A stretch of DNA of 41,093 nt, taken from Bacteroides finegoldii DSM 17565 (GTDB taxonomy: Bacteria; Bacteroidota; Bacteroidia; Bacteroidales; Bacteroidaceae). A program made the position numbers and the translations under genes. Shown piece after piece: positions 32,825-41,093 of the stretch. A model generated the notes under the pieces. The model searched no databases. It was given only the letters and a program-made list of their open reading frames with translations, and was not told the DNA's origin. Within the stretch, counting starts at the first letter, position 1. Each line of letters opens with the position of its first letter. The stretch lies in contig NZ_GG688318.1 of the NCBI RefSeq assembly GCF_000156195.1, positions 346,810-387,902 on the forward strand, written 5' to 3'.

Positions 32825-32855
32825 GTGTCCGGGCGAAATCCCTTCGACCGGACAC
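32825..32855 (-). promoter_or_regulatory. Hairpin before btuB, possible expression platform
   Basis: GTGTCCGG (32825-32832) and CCGGACAC (32848-32855) form a perfect 8-bp stem, extended by CGAA/TTCG. On the minus strand it is followed by TTTT, then AGAGG and the btuB ATG 22 bp later. It could be a riboswitch-controlled terminator, or a fold that affects the ribosome site. Confidence 0.45.
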
Positions 32856-32984
32856 GCATAAATAAACTTTTGGCAGAGTTTATTATAACATACTTTCTCT
32901 GAATCAGAATGATGAATGAAATGATAGACGGAATTGTCCGGTTCATTAGATTCAACGCTTTTTCCTCGAAAGCAATGAAATTGG

Positions 32985-33163
32985 TTGCATGGCAGGTCTT
33001 CTGACTTGTTCCTGTTGCGAGCGCCTTCCCGGAAATTCTTCTTCCAGTGGCTAAAAGTAGGTTGCTTGCAACATAATATAGAACTTACAGCAGCGGGACT
33101 GTTCAGGATTTACACCTGATTCCCTTTTAATCGCTTTCCCCGTGTGAGGTCTGCGAACCAATG
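32985..33163 (-). promoter_or_regulatory. Cobalamin (B12) riboswitch
   Basis: The minus-strand leader of btuB holds the B12-box core GCCACTG (33051 to 33045), the closing segment GTCAGAAGACCTGCC (33005 to 32991), and a 5' GGTTCGCAGACCTCACACGG segment followed by AGGGAATCAGGTG and GCTGCTGTAAG. These blocks in this order define the adenosylcobalamin-type riboswitch. It should reduce expression of the uptake operon when B12 is plentiful. About 180 nt separate it from the btuB start. Confidence 0.92.
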
Positions 33164-33168
33164 CGCGA

Positions 33169-33176
33169 CAAAGATA
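33169..33176 (-). promoter_or_regulatory. -7 box of the B12 uptake operon
   Basis: TATCTTTG on the minus strand is a perfect TAnnTTTG match immediately upstream of the riboswitch, so the RNA begins almost at the aptamer's first helix. The remaining 33177-33263 shows no other feature. Confidence 0.65.
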
Positions 33177-33263
33177 GGTAGTTTATTTGTTTTTTGCAAG
33201 GAGTTATGGATGTAATAACAGATATTTTTCAACAGCTTGTGCGGTAATGGCTTTTTAAGTGGT

Positions 33264-35045
33264 TTATCTCTCTTTTGCCAATGTAAATACAAATTCCAGT
33301 CCGCCTCCCTGATTATTTTTCGCAGAGATACTTCCCCCGTGAATGATAACCGCATTCTTTACAATGGCCAATCCCAATCCTGTCCCGCCTAATTTCCGTG
33401 ACCGTCCTTTGTCTACCCGGTAGAAGCGTTCAAAGAGTCGGTTCAGATGTTCGGGTGACACACCCACACCGGTATCGGCAAAGCTGAAATAGTAGAAACC
33501 TTCATCTTCGCGGAAACAGTTTATATTGATTTGGATATTTGTTCCGGCGTATGCAATGGCATTATCCATCAGATTGCGGAATATGGAATAAATCAGCGAA
33601 TAATTTCCTTTGATTTGTATGCTCTTCTTTAAGGAATTGACAACCGTGATATGCTTCTCATCCAGTTCCAGCGCAACCTCATTGATAATATTGCCCACCA
33701 ATAAGCTGATATCCACCCGTTCCATATCAATCATGTTGGCAGCTTCGTCCATGCGGGTTAGTACGGATATATCCCGCAGCAACCGGCTCAGTCGGTTACT
33801 TTGGGCATAGCAACGTTCCAGAAAAACATTTATTTTCTCACGTGGGATATTCTCGTTGCTGACAATCGTCTCCAGATACCCTTGAATACTGCTGACAGGA
33901 GTTTTCAATTCGTGGGCTATGTTCTGTGTCAATTGCCGTTTCAAGTTTATCTGTTCTTCTTCCTGAGTGACATCATTGATCGAAATCTCAAAGCTGGCAT
34001 CTTGAAAGATGATACATTCCACGATAAAGGTTCGTCCGTTTTTATTGATTGTGATAGACATTCTCTTTTCATCTTTTCCTCCCGAACGCTGTCTTTGGTT
34101 CTTGTTGATGAAGTGGATGATCTCTTTCAGTTCGCTGATAGCAAAGACTTCTTCCGTAGTTTCCAGGTTGGAGTCTGAAATCAGATTACTGTATTGGGTA
34201 AAGAGGTTGTTGACCAGAATCTCCTTTTTGTCTTTTGTAAATACTCCCAGTCCTTCATGTGAGATCTGGAGATGGGTGATCAATTTCTCACGTTCGATGT
34301 AAAGTGCCTCTTTGGTCTCGTGCAGCCGCTTGTATATTTGTATGATATGTTGTGATATTTCCCCCAGTTCGTTATGTGGGAAAGCTGATTGCATAGCCAT
34401 TTCGATAGGCTCGTTCCGGTCGGCACGCATGGCGAACTCGCGAAGCTGGTTGATGGAAGTTCCCAATTTATTCGTGAACTTATAGAAAATAATCATCAGC
34501 AACAGAGTCACAATGACCGTAAACCATAAATAGTGCGGGTCGGCTTTCAGATTGTTGATGAGGCTGACATTATAAGGTAGAGCCGAACGGACAATATAAT
34601 CTTTGTAACGTGTAGCCGAATAAAAATAGGGGACACCGGTCGTCTCGGAAGTACGCCGTACGTCATATCCATTTCCCTGTTTCAGCGCCTTTTGTACTTC
34701 CGGACGGTCTAAATGGTTCTCCATCTGCCCGTTGTGGTTCGAATAACTGTCGTAAAGCACATTTCCGTCTATATCAATAAGAGTTACACGTAAATCTTCC
34801 AGAATATGGTTGTTGATATAACCGGTGATAATTGAACTGTCCGGCGATTGCCTGCTCAACTGTTCATAGAGCCGGCTGTTGTAATCCTGTAATTTTGTGT
34901 TCAGCAATTCCACCTTATATTCCCGCTCACGTTGATACTGATACGCGATAAAGCAAACGGCAAATACCAGAAACAGTGAAATGACCGAGAGAAAAAGCTT
35001 TCGGCTGAAAGAGAGGAAATGTTTTTGAGTTACAGGCAGATTCAT
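33264..35045 (-). CDS. Sensor histidine kinase, PhoR-like
   Basis: The 593-aa protein has transmembrane helices at about 13-35 and 172-190, enclosing a periplasmic sensor domain of about 135 residues (VTLIDIDGNVLYDSYSNHNGQMENH, a single-Cache/PhoR-type fold). A HAMP-like segment and a PAS-like domain (about 245-360) follow. The HisKA motif NIAHELKTPVSS carries H378. HATPase motifs are NLMDNAIAYAG, DTGVGVS and GGTGLGLAIVKN. It lies 12 bp after its response regulator on the same strand, so the two are a cognate pair. The stimulus is not evident. Bacteroidetes PhoR-like kinases often look like this, but no pst genes are near. Confidence 0.9.
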   Translation of the reverse strand: MNLPVTQKHFLSFSRKLFLSVISLFLVFAVCFIAYQYQREREYKVELLNTKLQDYNSRLYEQLSRQSPDSSIITGYINNHILEDLRVTLIDIDGNVLYDSYSNHNGQMENHLDRPEVQKALKQGNGYDVRRTSETTGVPYFYSATRYKDYIVRSALPYNVSLINNLKADPHYLWFTVIVTLLLMIIFYKFTNKLGTSINQLREFAMRADRNEPIEMAMQSAFPHNELGEISQHIIQIYKRLHETKEALYIEREKLITHLQISHEGLGVFTKDKKEILVNNLFTQYSNLISDSNLETTEEVFAISELKEIIHFINKNQRQRSGGKDEKRMSITINKNGRTFIVECIIFQDASFEISINDVTQEEEQINLKRQLTQNIAHELKTPVSSIQGYLETIVSNENIPREKINVFLERCYAQSNRLSRLLRDISVLTRMDEAANMIDMERVDISLLVGNIINEVALELDEKHITVVNSLKKSIQIKGNYSLIYSIFRNLMDNAIAYAGTNIQININCFREDEGFYYFSFADTGVGVSPEHLNRLFERFYRVDKGRSRKLGGTGLGLAIVKNAVIIHGGSISAKNNQGGGLEFVFTLAKER

Positions 35046-35057
35046 AGGGAGTAGTTA

Positions 35058-35744
35058 TTACGCTTCAAAACAGTATCCATATCCGAGACGAGTGACGATG
35101 CACTTGCCGTATATTCCTATCTTCTTGCGCAGACGGGTGATATTTACGTCAATAGTACGGTCGAGTACATATACCTCGTCGCTCCAGATACGGGCCAGAA
35201 TATCTTCACGTGAAAATACCCGTCCTTTATTCTGTACCAACAGAAGCAATATTTCAAATTCTTTTTTAGTCAACGGCACTTCTTCTTCGTCGATACTTAC
35301 CTTCTTTTTCGTGATATCAATGACGAGCGTCTGGTAAGTAAGCCGTTCGGGAACTCTTTCTGTTTCCGCTGCAGCCGTGCGTCTCAATACAGCTTTTACA
35401 CGGGCAATGACTTCCCGCAGCGAAAATGGCTTTGAGATATAATCATCCGCGCCTAGATTGAAGCCGGTCACGGTGTCGTTCTCAGTATCTTTGGCTGTGA
35501 TAAAGATGATAGGTACTTTTGCTGTTTTCTTGTCCTTTTTCAGCATGTTCGCCATTTTGAATCCGGAGATTTCCCCCATCATCACATCGAGAAGAATTAG
35601 CTGATAACTACAAATATCCAGCTTCAAAGCCTCTTCGGCGGAGTTTGCGGTATCCACCTCGTAACCTTCATTTTCAAGATTGAATTTCAGAATCTCGCAG
35701 AGGTCTTCTTCATCGTCGACAACTAGAATACGGGTTTCATTCAT
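35058..35744 (-). CDS. OmpR/PhoB-family response regulator
   Basis: The 228-aa regulator has a receiver domain (1-120) with acidic residues D10 and D11, phosphoacceptor D53 (LLDVMMGEISG), and the TAKD and SKPFSLRE motifs including the conserved lysine. A winged-helix DNA-binding domain of the Trans_reg_C type follows (about 130-225; LTKKEFEILLLLVQNKGRVFSREDILARIW, DRTIDVNITRLRKKIG). It is the partner of the kinase gene 12 bp downstream. A perfect -7 box lies 22 bp upstream. Confidence 0.93.
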   Translation of the reverse strand: MNETRILVVDDEEDLCEILKFNLENEGYEVDTANSAEEALKLDICSYQLILLDVMMGEISGFKMANMLKKDKKTAKVPIIFITAKDTENDTVTGFNLGADDYISKPFSLREVIARVKAVLRRTAAAETERVPERLTYQTLVIDITKKKVSIDEEEVPLTKKEFEILLLLVQNKGRVFSREDILARIWSDEVYVLDRTIDVNITRLRKKIGIYGKCIVTRLGYGYCFEA

Positions 35745-35765
35745 AAGCTATATGTATTAATATGA

Positions 35766-35773
35766 CAAAGTTA
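35766..35773 (-). promoter_or_regulatory. -7 box of the two-component operon
   Basis: TAACTTTG on the minus strand matches TAnnTTTG exactly. The ATG at 35744 lies 22 bp downstream, giving a very short leader. Confidence 0.55.
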
Positions 35774-35927
35774 CGTTTTTATTTTATTTGATGCAAAGAT
35801 GAGGATACTTTGTTACGGTCAGATGAAACAGATATTACAATCTTGTTACATTCCTCCCAATCCTGCGGATAGAATAAAATATCGAAGTTTTTGCGGGCTA
35901 TAAGAGGAAAAAACGTTTGCTATTTGT

Positions 35928-35935
35928 TATCTTTG
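35928..35935 (+). promoter_or_regulatory. -7 box of the transglutaminase-like gene
   Basis: TATCTTTG matches TAnnTTTG exactly, 46 bp before the ATG at 35982. Divergent from the two-component promoter; the roughly 150 bp between the two boxes show no clear palindrome. Confidence 0.55.
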
Positions 35936-35981
35936 TTAGCGAGAAAAGATAGAGATGTTTGATTAATAGATACTACAAACG

Positions 35982-37175
35982 ATGATAAAAGTTGACTTGA
36001 AACGACATAGACGCGAAGTGATTGGCGCGGTTATTGTGTTGCTGCTTTTGCTTGGCGGAGTGTCCGTCTTTAAATATACCACGTTCAATCCCGGTTTTGA
36101 GATTGTTGATGATTTAGGAGGAAATATCTTTCCTTCGGCTATTCTTTCCGTAGCCACAACCGATGCGCAAGTCATTATCCCGTCGGATTCCACCAGTTTG
36201 GGAAATCCGAAATCCTGCATTGCCATTCGGGTAAAGTCGCGGGCGGCATATAGCCGGGTAAGGATTGAGGTGGCTGAAACTCCTTTCTTCTCCCGCTCCG
36301 TCTCAGAGTTTATTCTGAACAAACCACGAACGGAATATACGATTTATCCGGATATAATCTGGAATTATGAAGCATTGAAGAACAACCTTCAGGCGGAACC
36401 CGTGAGCGTTGCCGTGACAGTGGAGATGAACGGAAAAGAATTGGGACAGCGGGTGCGTACATTTTCCGTGCGCAGTGTCAATGAATGTCTGTTGGGCTAT
36501 GTGGCGAACGGGACCAAGTTTCATGATACCGGTATTTTCTTTGCCGCCTACGTCAACGAAGAGAATCCAATGATCGATCAGTTGCTTCGTGAGGCGTTGA
36601 ATACCCGCATTGTGAATCGCTTTCTCGGTTATCAAAGCAAGGCTAAAGAAGCCGTAGACAAGCAGGTGTATGCGCTTTGGAATATATTGCAGAAGCGGAA
36701 TTTCCGTTACAGTTCGGTTTCCAATACCAGTCTTTCGAGCAATGTCGTGTTCTCTCAGCGTGTCCGTACGTTCGATGATGCGCTGGAATCTTCACAGATT
36801 AACTGTGTGGATGGTAGCGTGCTGTTTGCCTCCTTGCTTCGTGCCATCAATATCGATCCTATCCTGGTACGTACGCCGGGACATATGTTTGTAGGCTATT
36901 ATACCGACAATTCGCATACCGATATGAACTTCCTGGAAACGACGATGATCGGTGATGTCGATCTGGATGATTTCTTTCCCGATGAACAACTGGATTCTAC
37001 GATGGTAGGCAAATCACAGAACGAGATGTCATTGCTGACTTTCGAGAAATCAAAGCAATATGCCAATAAAAAGTATAAGGAGAACGAAGAAGGTATTCAT
37101 TCCGGAAAGTTGAACTATATGTTTTTAGAAATCTCCAAAGAAGTACGCCGGAAAATACAGCCGATAGGAAAATAA
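35982..37175 (+). CDS. Membrane-anchored transglutaminase-like protein
   Basis: The 397-aa protein has an N-terminal signal anchor (about 12-30; VIGAVIVLLLLLGGVSVF), so most of it is periplasmic. The C-terminal half has a transglutaminase-like cysteine-protease core, with candidate catalytic C275 in NCVDGSVLFASLLRA and H301 in TPGHMFVGYY, plus an acidic residue soon after (D309 or D314). The N-terminal part (40-170) is beta-rich and may be a binding domain. Family members act as peptidases or cross-linking enzymes, or are inactive; the substrate is unknown. The next gene starts 37 bp downstream. Confidence 0.75.
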   Translation: MIKVDLKRHRREVIGAVIVLLLLLGGVSVFKYTTFNPGFEIVDDLGGNIFPSAILSVATTDAQVIIPSDSTSLGNPKSCIAIRVKSRAAYSRVRIEVAETPFFSRSVSEFILNKPRTEYTIYPDIIWNYEALKNNLQAEPVSVAVTVEMNGKELGQRVRTFSVRSVNECLLGYVANGTKFHDTGIFFAAYVNEENPMIDQLLREALNTRIVNRFLGYQSKAKEAVDKQVYALWNILQKRNFRYSSVSNTSLSSNVVFSQRVRTFDDALESSQINCVDGSVLFASLLRAINIDPILVRTPGHMFVGYYTDNSHTDMNFLETTMIGDVDLDDFFPDEQLDSTMVGKSQNEMSLLTFEKSKQYANKKYKENEEGIHSGKLNYMFLEISKEVRRKIQPIGK

Positions 37176-37212
37176 TTCGTATTTTTGCCAAGTAATCAAA
37201 TGTAGAAAAAGA

Positions 37213-38019
37213 ATGCAAGGCAAGAAATTTATCTCTCCCGGAGCATGGTTTTCGATGAACTATCCTTCGGACTGGAACGAGTTTGAGGATGGCGAAGGCT
37301 CTTTTCTCTTCTATAATCCCGATGTGTGGTCGGGTAATTTTCGTATATCCGCATTCAAAGGTAAAGCTGGTTATGGCAAAGAAGCCATCCGGCAGGAACT
37401 GAAAGAGAACGATTCGGCTTCGTTGGTGAAGGTCGGGGCGTTGGAGTGTGCGTATAGCAAAGAGATGTTCCAGGAAGAAGGAACTTACTATACATCCCAT
37501 GTATGGATTACAGGCATTGACGATATTGCTTTCGAATGCTCGTTTACCGTACCTAAAGGTGGCACGGTGCAAGAAGCCGAAGAAGTCATTGCTACGTTGG
37601 AGATACGTAAGGAAGGACAGAAGTATCCGGCCGAGTTGATTCCCGTCCGCCTTTCCGAAATCTATCAGATTAATGAAGGATATGAATGGACGGTATCTAC
37701 CGTGAAGCAGGAATTGAAGAAAGATTTTCAAGGAACGGAAGATGACCTCGAAAAACTCCAGCAGATGATTGACAACGGTAAGATCGGTCCGAAGAAAAAA
37801 GACGAGTGGCTGGCTATCGGTATTACGATCTGCACGATCCTTGCCAATGAAGTGGACGGTATGGAATGGAAGACATTGATTGACGGCAACCGGGAAGCGC
37901 CGGTTCTTCAATATAAGAACGGCATTATCGACCCGATGAAACTGACATGGAGCAGAATAAAGGCCGGAGAATCTTGCAACGTCATAGAAACTTATAAGTC
38001 TGCGCTCACTGCCGACTAA
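37213..38019 (+). CDS. DUF3805/DUF3806 protein
   Basis: The 268-aa protein is soluble, without a signal peptide or membrane segment. The N-terminal half (about 1-145; ISPGAWFSMNYPSDWNEFEDGEGSFLFYNP) fits DUF3805, a domain resembling PsbP-like beta-sandwich folds. The C-terminal half (about 150-268; DEWLAIGITICTILANEVDGMEWKT) fits DUF3806. The combination is known from Bacteroides, and no function is established. It sits 32 bp before the Uup-like gene and may share its transcript with both neighbours. Confidence 0.75.
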   Translation: MQGKKFISPGAWFSMNYPSDWNEFEDGEGSFLFYNPDVWSGNFRISAFKGKAGYGKEAIRQELKENDSASLVKVGALECAYSKEMFQEEGTYYTSHVWITGIDDIAFECSFTVPKGGTVQEAEEVIATLEIRKEGQKYPAELIPVRLSEIYQINEGYEWTVSTVKQELKKDFQGTEDDLEKLQQMIDNGKIGPKKKDEWLAIGITICTILANEVDGMEWKTLIDGNREAPVLQYKNGIIDPMKLTWSRIKAGESCNVIETYKSALTAD

Positions 38020-38051
38020 CCTTAATCGCTAACTCCTAATCACTTACTTAC

Positions 38052-39920
38052 GTGACAGTACCTTATTTACAGATAGATAACCTGACCAAGTCCTTCGGTG
38101 ACTTGGTCCTTTTTGAAAATATATCTTTTGGCATTGCTGAGGGGCAGCGTGTCGGATTAATAGCAAAGAACGGCAGCGGAAAGACTACGCTGCTGAATAT
38201 CATCGCCGGAAAAGAGGGCTATGATAGTGGAAGCATTGTTTTCAGACGCGACCTTCGGGTGGATTATCTGGAGCAGGACCCGCAGTATCCCGAAGAATTA
38301 ACCGTGCTGGAAGCCTGTTTCCATCATGGCAACAGTACCGTTGAACTGATAAAAGAATACGAGCGTTGTATGGAAACGGAAGGACATCCGGGACTGGAGG
38401 ATCTTTTGGTTCGTATGGACCATGAGAAAGCGTGGGAGTATGAGCAGAAAGCGAAGCAAATCCTTTCGCAACTTAAGATTCGTAACTTTGACCAAAAGGT
38501 GAAGCAGCTTTCCGGTGGGCAATTGAAGCGTGTAGCTTTGGCAAATGCACTGATTACCGAACCGGAGCTGTTGATTCTTGACGAGCCTACCAACCATTTG
38601 GATCTGGATATGACCGAATGGCTCGAAGATTATCTTCGCCGTACCAATCTCAGTCTGCTGATGGTGACTCACGACCGTTATTTCCTCGACCGTGTCTGTT
38701 CGGAAATTATCGAAATAGACAATCGGCAAGTGTATCAATATAAAGGAAATTATAGCTATTACCTCGAAAAGCGACAGGAACGGATAGACGCTAAAAGTGT
38801 GGAAATAGAACGAGCCAACAACCTTTACCGTACGGAACTCGACTGGATGCGCCGAATGCCGCAAGCGCGCGGACACAAAGCCCGTTACCGTGAGGAGGCT
38901 TTCTACGAATTGGAGAAAGTGGCGAAACAACGGCTCCGCAACGATAACGTAAAGCTGGAAGTGAAAGCATCGTATATAGGAAGTAAGATATTCGAAGCCG
39001 ACCATTTGTTCAAGAGTTTCGGGGATTTAAAGATTCTGGATGATTTCTCCTATATCTTTTCCCGTTATGAGAAGATGGGGATTGTGGGAAACAACGGAAC
39101 TGGCAAATCGACTTTCATCAAAATATTGATGGGACAGGTACAGCCTGATAGCGGTACGGTGGATATTGGTGAAACGGTTCGTTTCGGTTATTACTCGCAG
39201 GACGGACTCCAGTTTGACGAGCAAATGAAAGTGATTGACGTGATACAGGATATTGCCGAAGTCATAGAGCTGGGAAATGGGAAAAAGTTGACCGCTTCGC
39301 AATTTCTGCAACATTTCCTGTTCACTCCCGAGACCCAGCACAGCTATGTCTATAAACTGAGTGGAGGCGAACGCCGCCGCCTGTATTTGTGCACTGTCTT
39401 GATGCGCAATCCTAATTTCCTTGTGCTGGATGAACCGACCAACGATCTTGATATTATTACGCTGAATGTGCTTGAAGAGTATCTTCAGAACTTCAAAGGT
39501 TGTGTGATTGTGGTTTCCCACGACCGTTATTTTATGGATAAGGTCGTAGACCACTTGATGGTTTTCAACGGACAGGGAGATATTCGCGATTTTCCCGGCA
39601 ATTATAGTGATTACCGTGATTGGAAAGAAGTAAAAGCGCAAAAGGAGAAAGAAGCCGAAAAGCCGCAAGAGGAAAAGACTGCCCGTGTCCGTCTGAACGA
39701 CAAGCGTAAGATGAGTTTCAAGGAGAAGCGCGAATTTGAACAATTAGAGAAAGATATAGCCGAACTGGAATCCGAAAAGGCGCAGATTGAGGAGCTTCTT
39801 TGTAGTGGTACCCTTTCTGTTGACGAACTGACGGAGAAATCGAAACGTTTGCCCGAAGTGAATGATCTGATCGACGAGAAAACAATGCGTTGGCTGGAAC
39901 TCAGTGAGATAGAAAGCTAA
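38052..39920 (+). CDS. uup: ABC-F ATPase, Uup-like
   Basis: The 622-aa soluble protein has two ABC domains. Domain 1 carries KNGSGKTT, LSGGQLKRVALA and LDEPTNHLDL. Domain 2 carries GNNGTGKST, LSGGERRRLYL and LDEPTNDLDI. The linker holds the ABC-F motif region (DWMRRMPQARGHKARYREEAFYELE). A charged coiled-coil C-terminal domain (about 535-622) is the hallmark of the Uup branch. Uup has been linked to ribosome biogenesis or rescue and to limiting excision of transposons. The start is a GTG at 38052, reading MTVPYLQIDNL. It differs from the ABC-F protein at 2958-4658, which lacks the C-terminal extension. Confidence 0.88.
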   Translation: MTVPYLQIDNLTKSFGDLVLFENISFGIAEGQRVGLIAKNGSGKTTLLNIIAGKEGYDSGSIVFRRDLRVDYLEQDPQYPEELTVLEACFHHGNSTVELIKEYERCMETEGHPGLEDLLVRMDHEKAWEYEQKAKQILSQLKIRNFDQKVKQLSGGQLKRVALANALITEPELLILDEPTNHLDLDMTEWLEDYLRRTNLSLLMVTHDRYFLDRVCSEIIEIDNRQVYQYKGNYSYYLEKRQERIDAKSVEIERANNLYRTELDWMRRMPQARGHKARYREEAFYELEKVAKQRLRNDNVKLEVKASYIGSKIFEADHLFKSFGDLKILDDFSYIFSRYEKMGIVGNNGTGKSTFIKILMGQVQPDSGTVDIGETVRFGYYSQDGLQFDEQMKVIDVIQDIAEVIELGNGKKLTASQFLQHFLFTPETQHSYVYKLSGGERRRLYLCTVLMRNPNFLVLDEPTNDLDIITLNVLEEYLQNFKGCVIVVSHDRYFMDKVVDHLMVFNGQGDIRDFPGNYSDYRDWKEVKAQKEKEAEKPQEEKTARVRLNDKRKMSFKEKREFEQLEKDIAELESEKAQIEELLCSGTLSVDELTEKSKRLPEVNDLIDEKTMRWLELSEIES

Positions 39921-39988
39921 GCAATGTCGATAGTAAGAAAAAATGAATAACCGGTATAACTTGAATAACCCTTGAATAAACCGAAGAG

Positions 39989-40828
39989 ATGACAAACTTG
40001 ACTAATTATCATAGCCATTGTCTGTATTGCGACGGACGAGCCAATATGGAAGATTTCATTCGTTTTGCCATTAGTGAAGGTTTTTCTTCATACGGCATTT
40101 CCTCTCATGCTCCGCTTCCATTCTCTACTGCATGGACGATGGAGTGGGATCGGATGGATGATTATCTTTCCGAATTTTCCCGGCTTAAAGCAAAGTATGC
40201 TGATGAGATAGAATTGGCTGTCGGCCTTGAAATAGACTATCTGAATGAGGAAAGTAATCCTTCGTTGTCGCGTTTCCAAGAATTGCCTCTTGACTATTGC
40301 ATCGGTTCCGTCCACATGCTGTACTCTCCGGAAGGAAAGGTGGTAGATATTGATACTCCGGCAGATCATTTTCGTGAATTGGTTGATGCGCATTTTGGTG
40401 GTGATCTTGATTTCGTTGTCCGCCTATATTATAAGAATCTGCTCCGTATGGTGGAGTTGGGTGGTTTCGACATCGTAGGTCATGCCGATAAAATGCACTA
40501 TAACGCTTCCTGCTATCGTCCGGGTTTGCTGGATGAAGCATGGTATGATACGTTGGTTCGTGATTACTTTGCGGCGATTGCCGAGCGCGGTTATATTGTG
40601 GAAATCAATACCAAGTCTTATCACGAACTGGGTACGTTCTATCCGAATGAACGTTATTTCTCTTTCCTAAAGGAATTGGGTATTCGGGTGCAGGTGAACA
40701 GTGATGCGCATTATCCGGAACGGATTAATAATGGACGTGCCGAAGCATTGGCTGCTTTGAAAAAGGCAGGTTTCACGTCGGTAGTGGAGTGGCACGGCGG
40801 AAAGTGGGAAGACAAGGAAATTCTGTAA
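39989..40828 (+). CDS. PHP-family histidinol-phosphatase
   Basis: The 279-aa protein has the PHP metal-dependent phosphoesterase fold. Metal ligands are H8 and H10 (NYHSH), the SSHAPL histidine, the glutamate in VGLEIDYL, the histidine in GHADKMHY and the D and H in NSDAHYPE. The HisK/HisJ subfamily dephosphorylates histidinol phosphate in histidine synthesis, and the YCDGRANMEDFI opening is typical of it. No other his genes are near. Another PHP phosphoesterase activity cannot be excluded. It ends before a strong terminator. Confidence 0.85.
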   Translation: MTNLTNYHSHCLYCDGRANMEDFIRFAISEGFSSYGISSHAPLPFSTAWTMEWDRMDDYLSEFSRLKAKYADEIELAVGLEIDYLNEESNPSLSRFQELPLDYCIGSVHMLYSPEGKVVDIDTPADHFRELVDAHFGGDLDFVVRLYYKNLLRMVELGGFDIVGHADKMHYNASCYRPGLLDEAWYDTLVRDYFAAIAERGYIVEINTKSYHELGTFYPNERYFSFLKELGIRVQVNSDAHYPERINNGRAEALAALKKAGFTSVVEWHGGKWEDKEIL

Positions 40829-40893
40829 ATAACATATAACAAAAACAGGACAGCCGTTTCAAGTAGGGATATTCAGTAAATGTTCCTCTTTCT

Positions 40894-40946
40894 AAAAAAT
40901 CAAGAGAAAAGCTTTGCTTTACGTGAGCTTTTCTCTTGATTTTTTT
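40894..40946. terminator. Strong 20-bp bidirectional terminator
   Basis: The arms 40894-40913 and 40926-40945 are perfectly complementary over 20 bp (A6-T at the outer end) with a 12-nt loop. The stem gives T runs on both strands, so it can end the plus-strand PHP gene and a minus-strand gene from the right. Confidence 0.85.
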
Positions 40947-40989
40947 CGTTCAACTCTCCCAGTCTTCTATCTTTTTTGTAGAATATTGT

Positions 40990-41093
40990 TTACATATTCT
41001 TGTTTTTTCCTTCCCACCCATGCATTATGTACATGTCTTTTTTAGGGGAAGTTAAAACCTCTCCTGTTTTTCCTGTTATTTTAGTCAGATTAT
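40990..41093 (-). CDS. Possible C-terminus of a gene entering from the right
   Basis: The minus strand is open from the window edge to TAA 40990-40992. It would encode at least 33 residues (LTKITGKTGEVL, then PKKDMYIMHGWEG). The stop lies 44 bp before the bidirectional terminator, where a gene end is expected. The family is not recognisable, and a chance open frame of this length is possible. Confidence 0.35.
   Translation of the reverse strand, partial: NLTKITGKTGEVLTSPKKDMYIMHGWEGKNKNM

Noticed and set aside
36997..37911. Long antisense open frame (304 codons) opposite the transglutaminase/DUF3805 genes
   Set aside because: It overlaps two well-supported genes and its translation is a low-quality mirror without recognisable domains.

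Overview
The window is chromosomal DNA from a gut Bacteroides, most likely near B. thetaiotaomicron. The main signs are the Bacteroidetes -7 promoter box (TAnnTTTG) in front of many genes on both strands, weak use of Shine-Dalgarno sites, SPII lipoproteins with an acidic run after the cysteine, a TonB-dependent receptor with surface lipoproteins, a DUF5686 outer-membrane protein, gldE, and an inositol-lipid gene cluster like the one described in B. thetaiotaomicron. No tRNA, rRNA, CRISPR array or intact insertion sequence was found.

Layout. 1-2400 (minus): nudC, a 30-codon small ORF coupled to its stop, and a DUF418 membrane protein. 2400-2957: a gene-free stretch of nested inverted repeats. 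2958-4658: a stand-alone ABC-F ATPase with a leader of about 200 nt. 4931-5012: a 22-bp tandem repeat. 5038-8503 (minus): cdd, an AraC-family regulator, an RclC-like DUF417 protein and an RclA-like flavoprotein disulfide reductase, resembling the enterobacterial rcl oxidative-defence locus. 8615-10097: a secreted LysM glucosaminidase followed by a decayed type II NADH dehydrogenase. 10255-15534: a sensor kinase with a periplasmic ABC-type binding domain, then a DUF5686 outer-membrane protein.

15643-21149 is a tight six-gene operon: myo-inositol-phosphate synthase, nucleotidyltransferase, ATP-grasp protein, CDP-alcohol phosphatidyltransferase, flippase-like membrane protein and HAD phosphatase. 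Most junctions are ATGA overlaps. It fits synthesis of an inositol-phosphate headgroup, its attachment to lipid, dephosphorylation, and further modification or movement.

21199-27186 is housekeeping: RNase G; an HU protein with a 30-aa very basic mS38/COX24-like protein; mutY; ssb; gldE; and a phosphopantetheinyl transferase. 27398-33176 (minus) is a cobalamin-uptake operon: promoter, B12 riboswitch, BtuB-like receptor, a beta-propeller lipoprotein with an extra C-terminal module, and a second beta-propeller lipoprotein. 33264-35744 (minus) is a PhoR/PhoB-like two-component pair. 35982-40828 (plus) carries a transglutaminase-fold protein, a DUF3805/DUF3806 protein, a Uup-like ABC-F protein and a PHP-family histidinol-phosphatase, ending at a 20-bp perfect terminator. 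The C-terminus of one more minus-strand gene may enter at the right edge.

The most interesting parts are the unassigned ATP-grasp and nucleotidyltransferase genes in the inositol-lipid operon, the off-register catalytic motif of its phosphatidyltransferase, the rcl-like locus with a candidate operator, and the palindrome around the promoter of the kinase at 10255.
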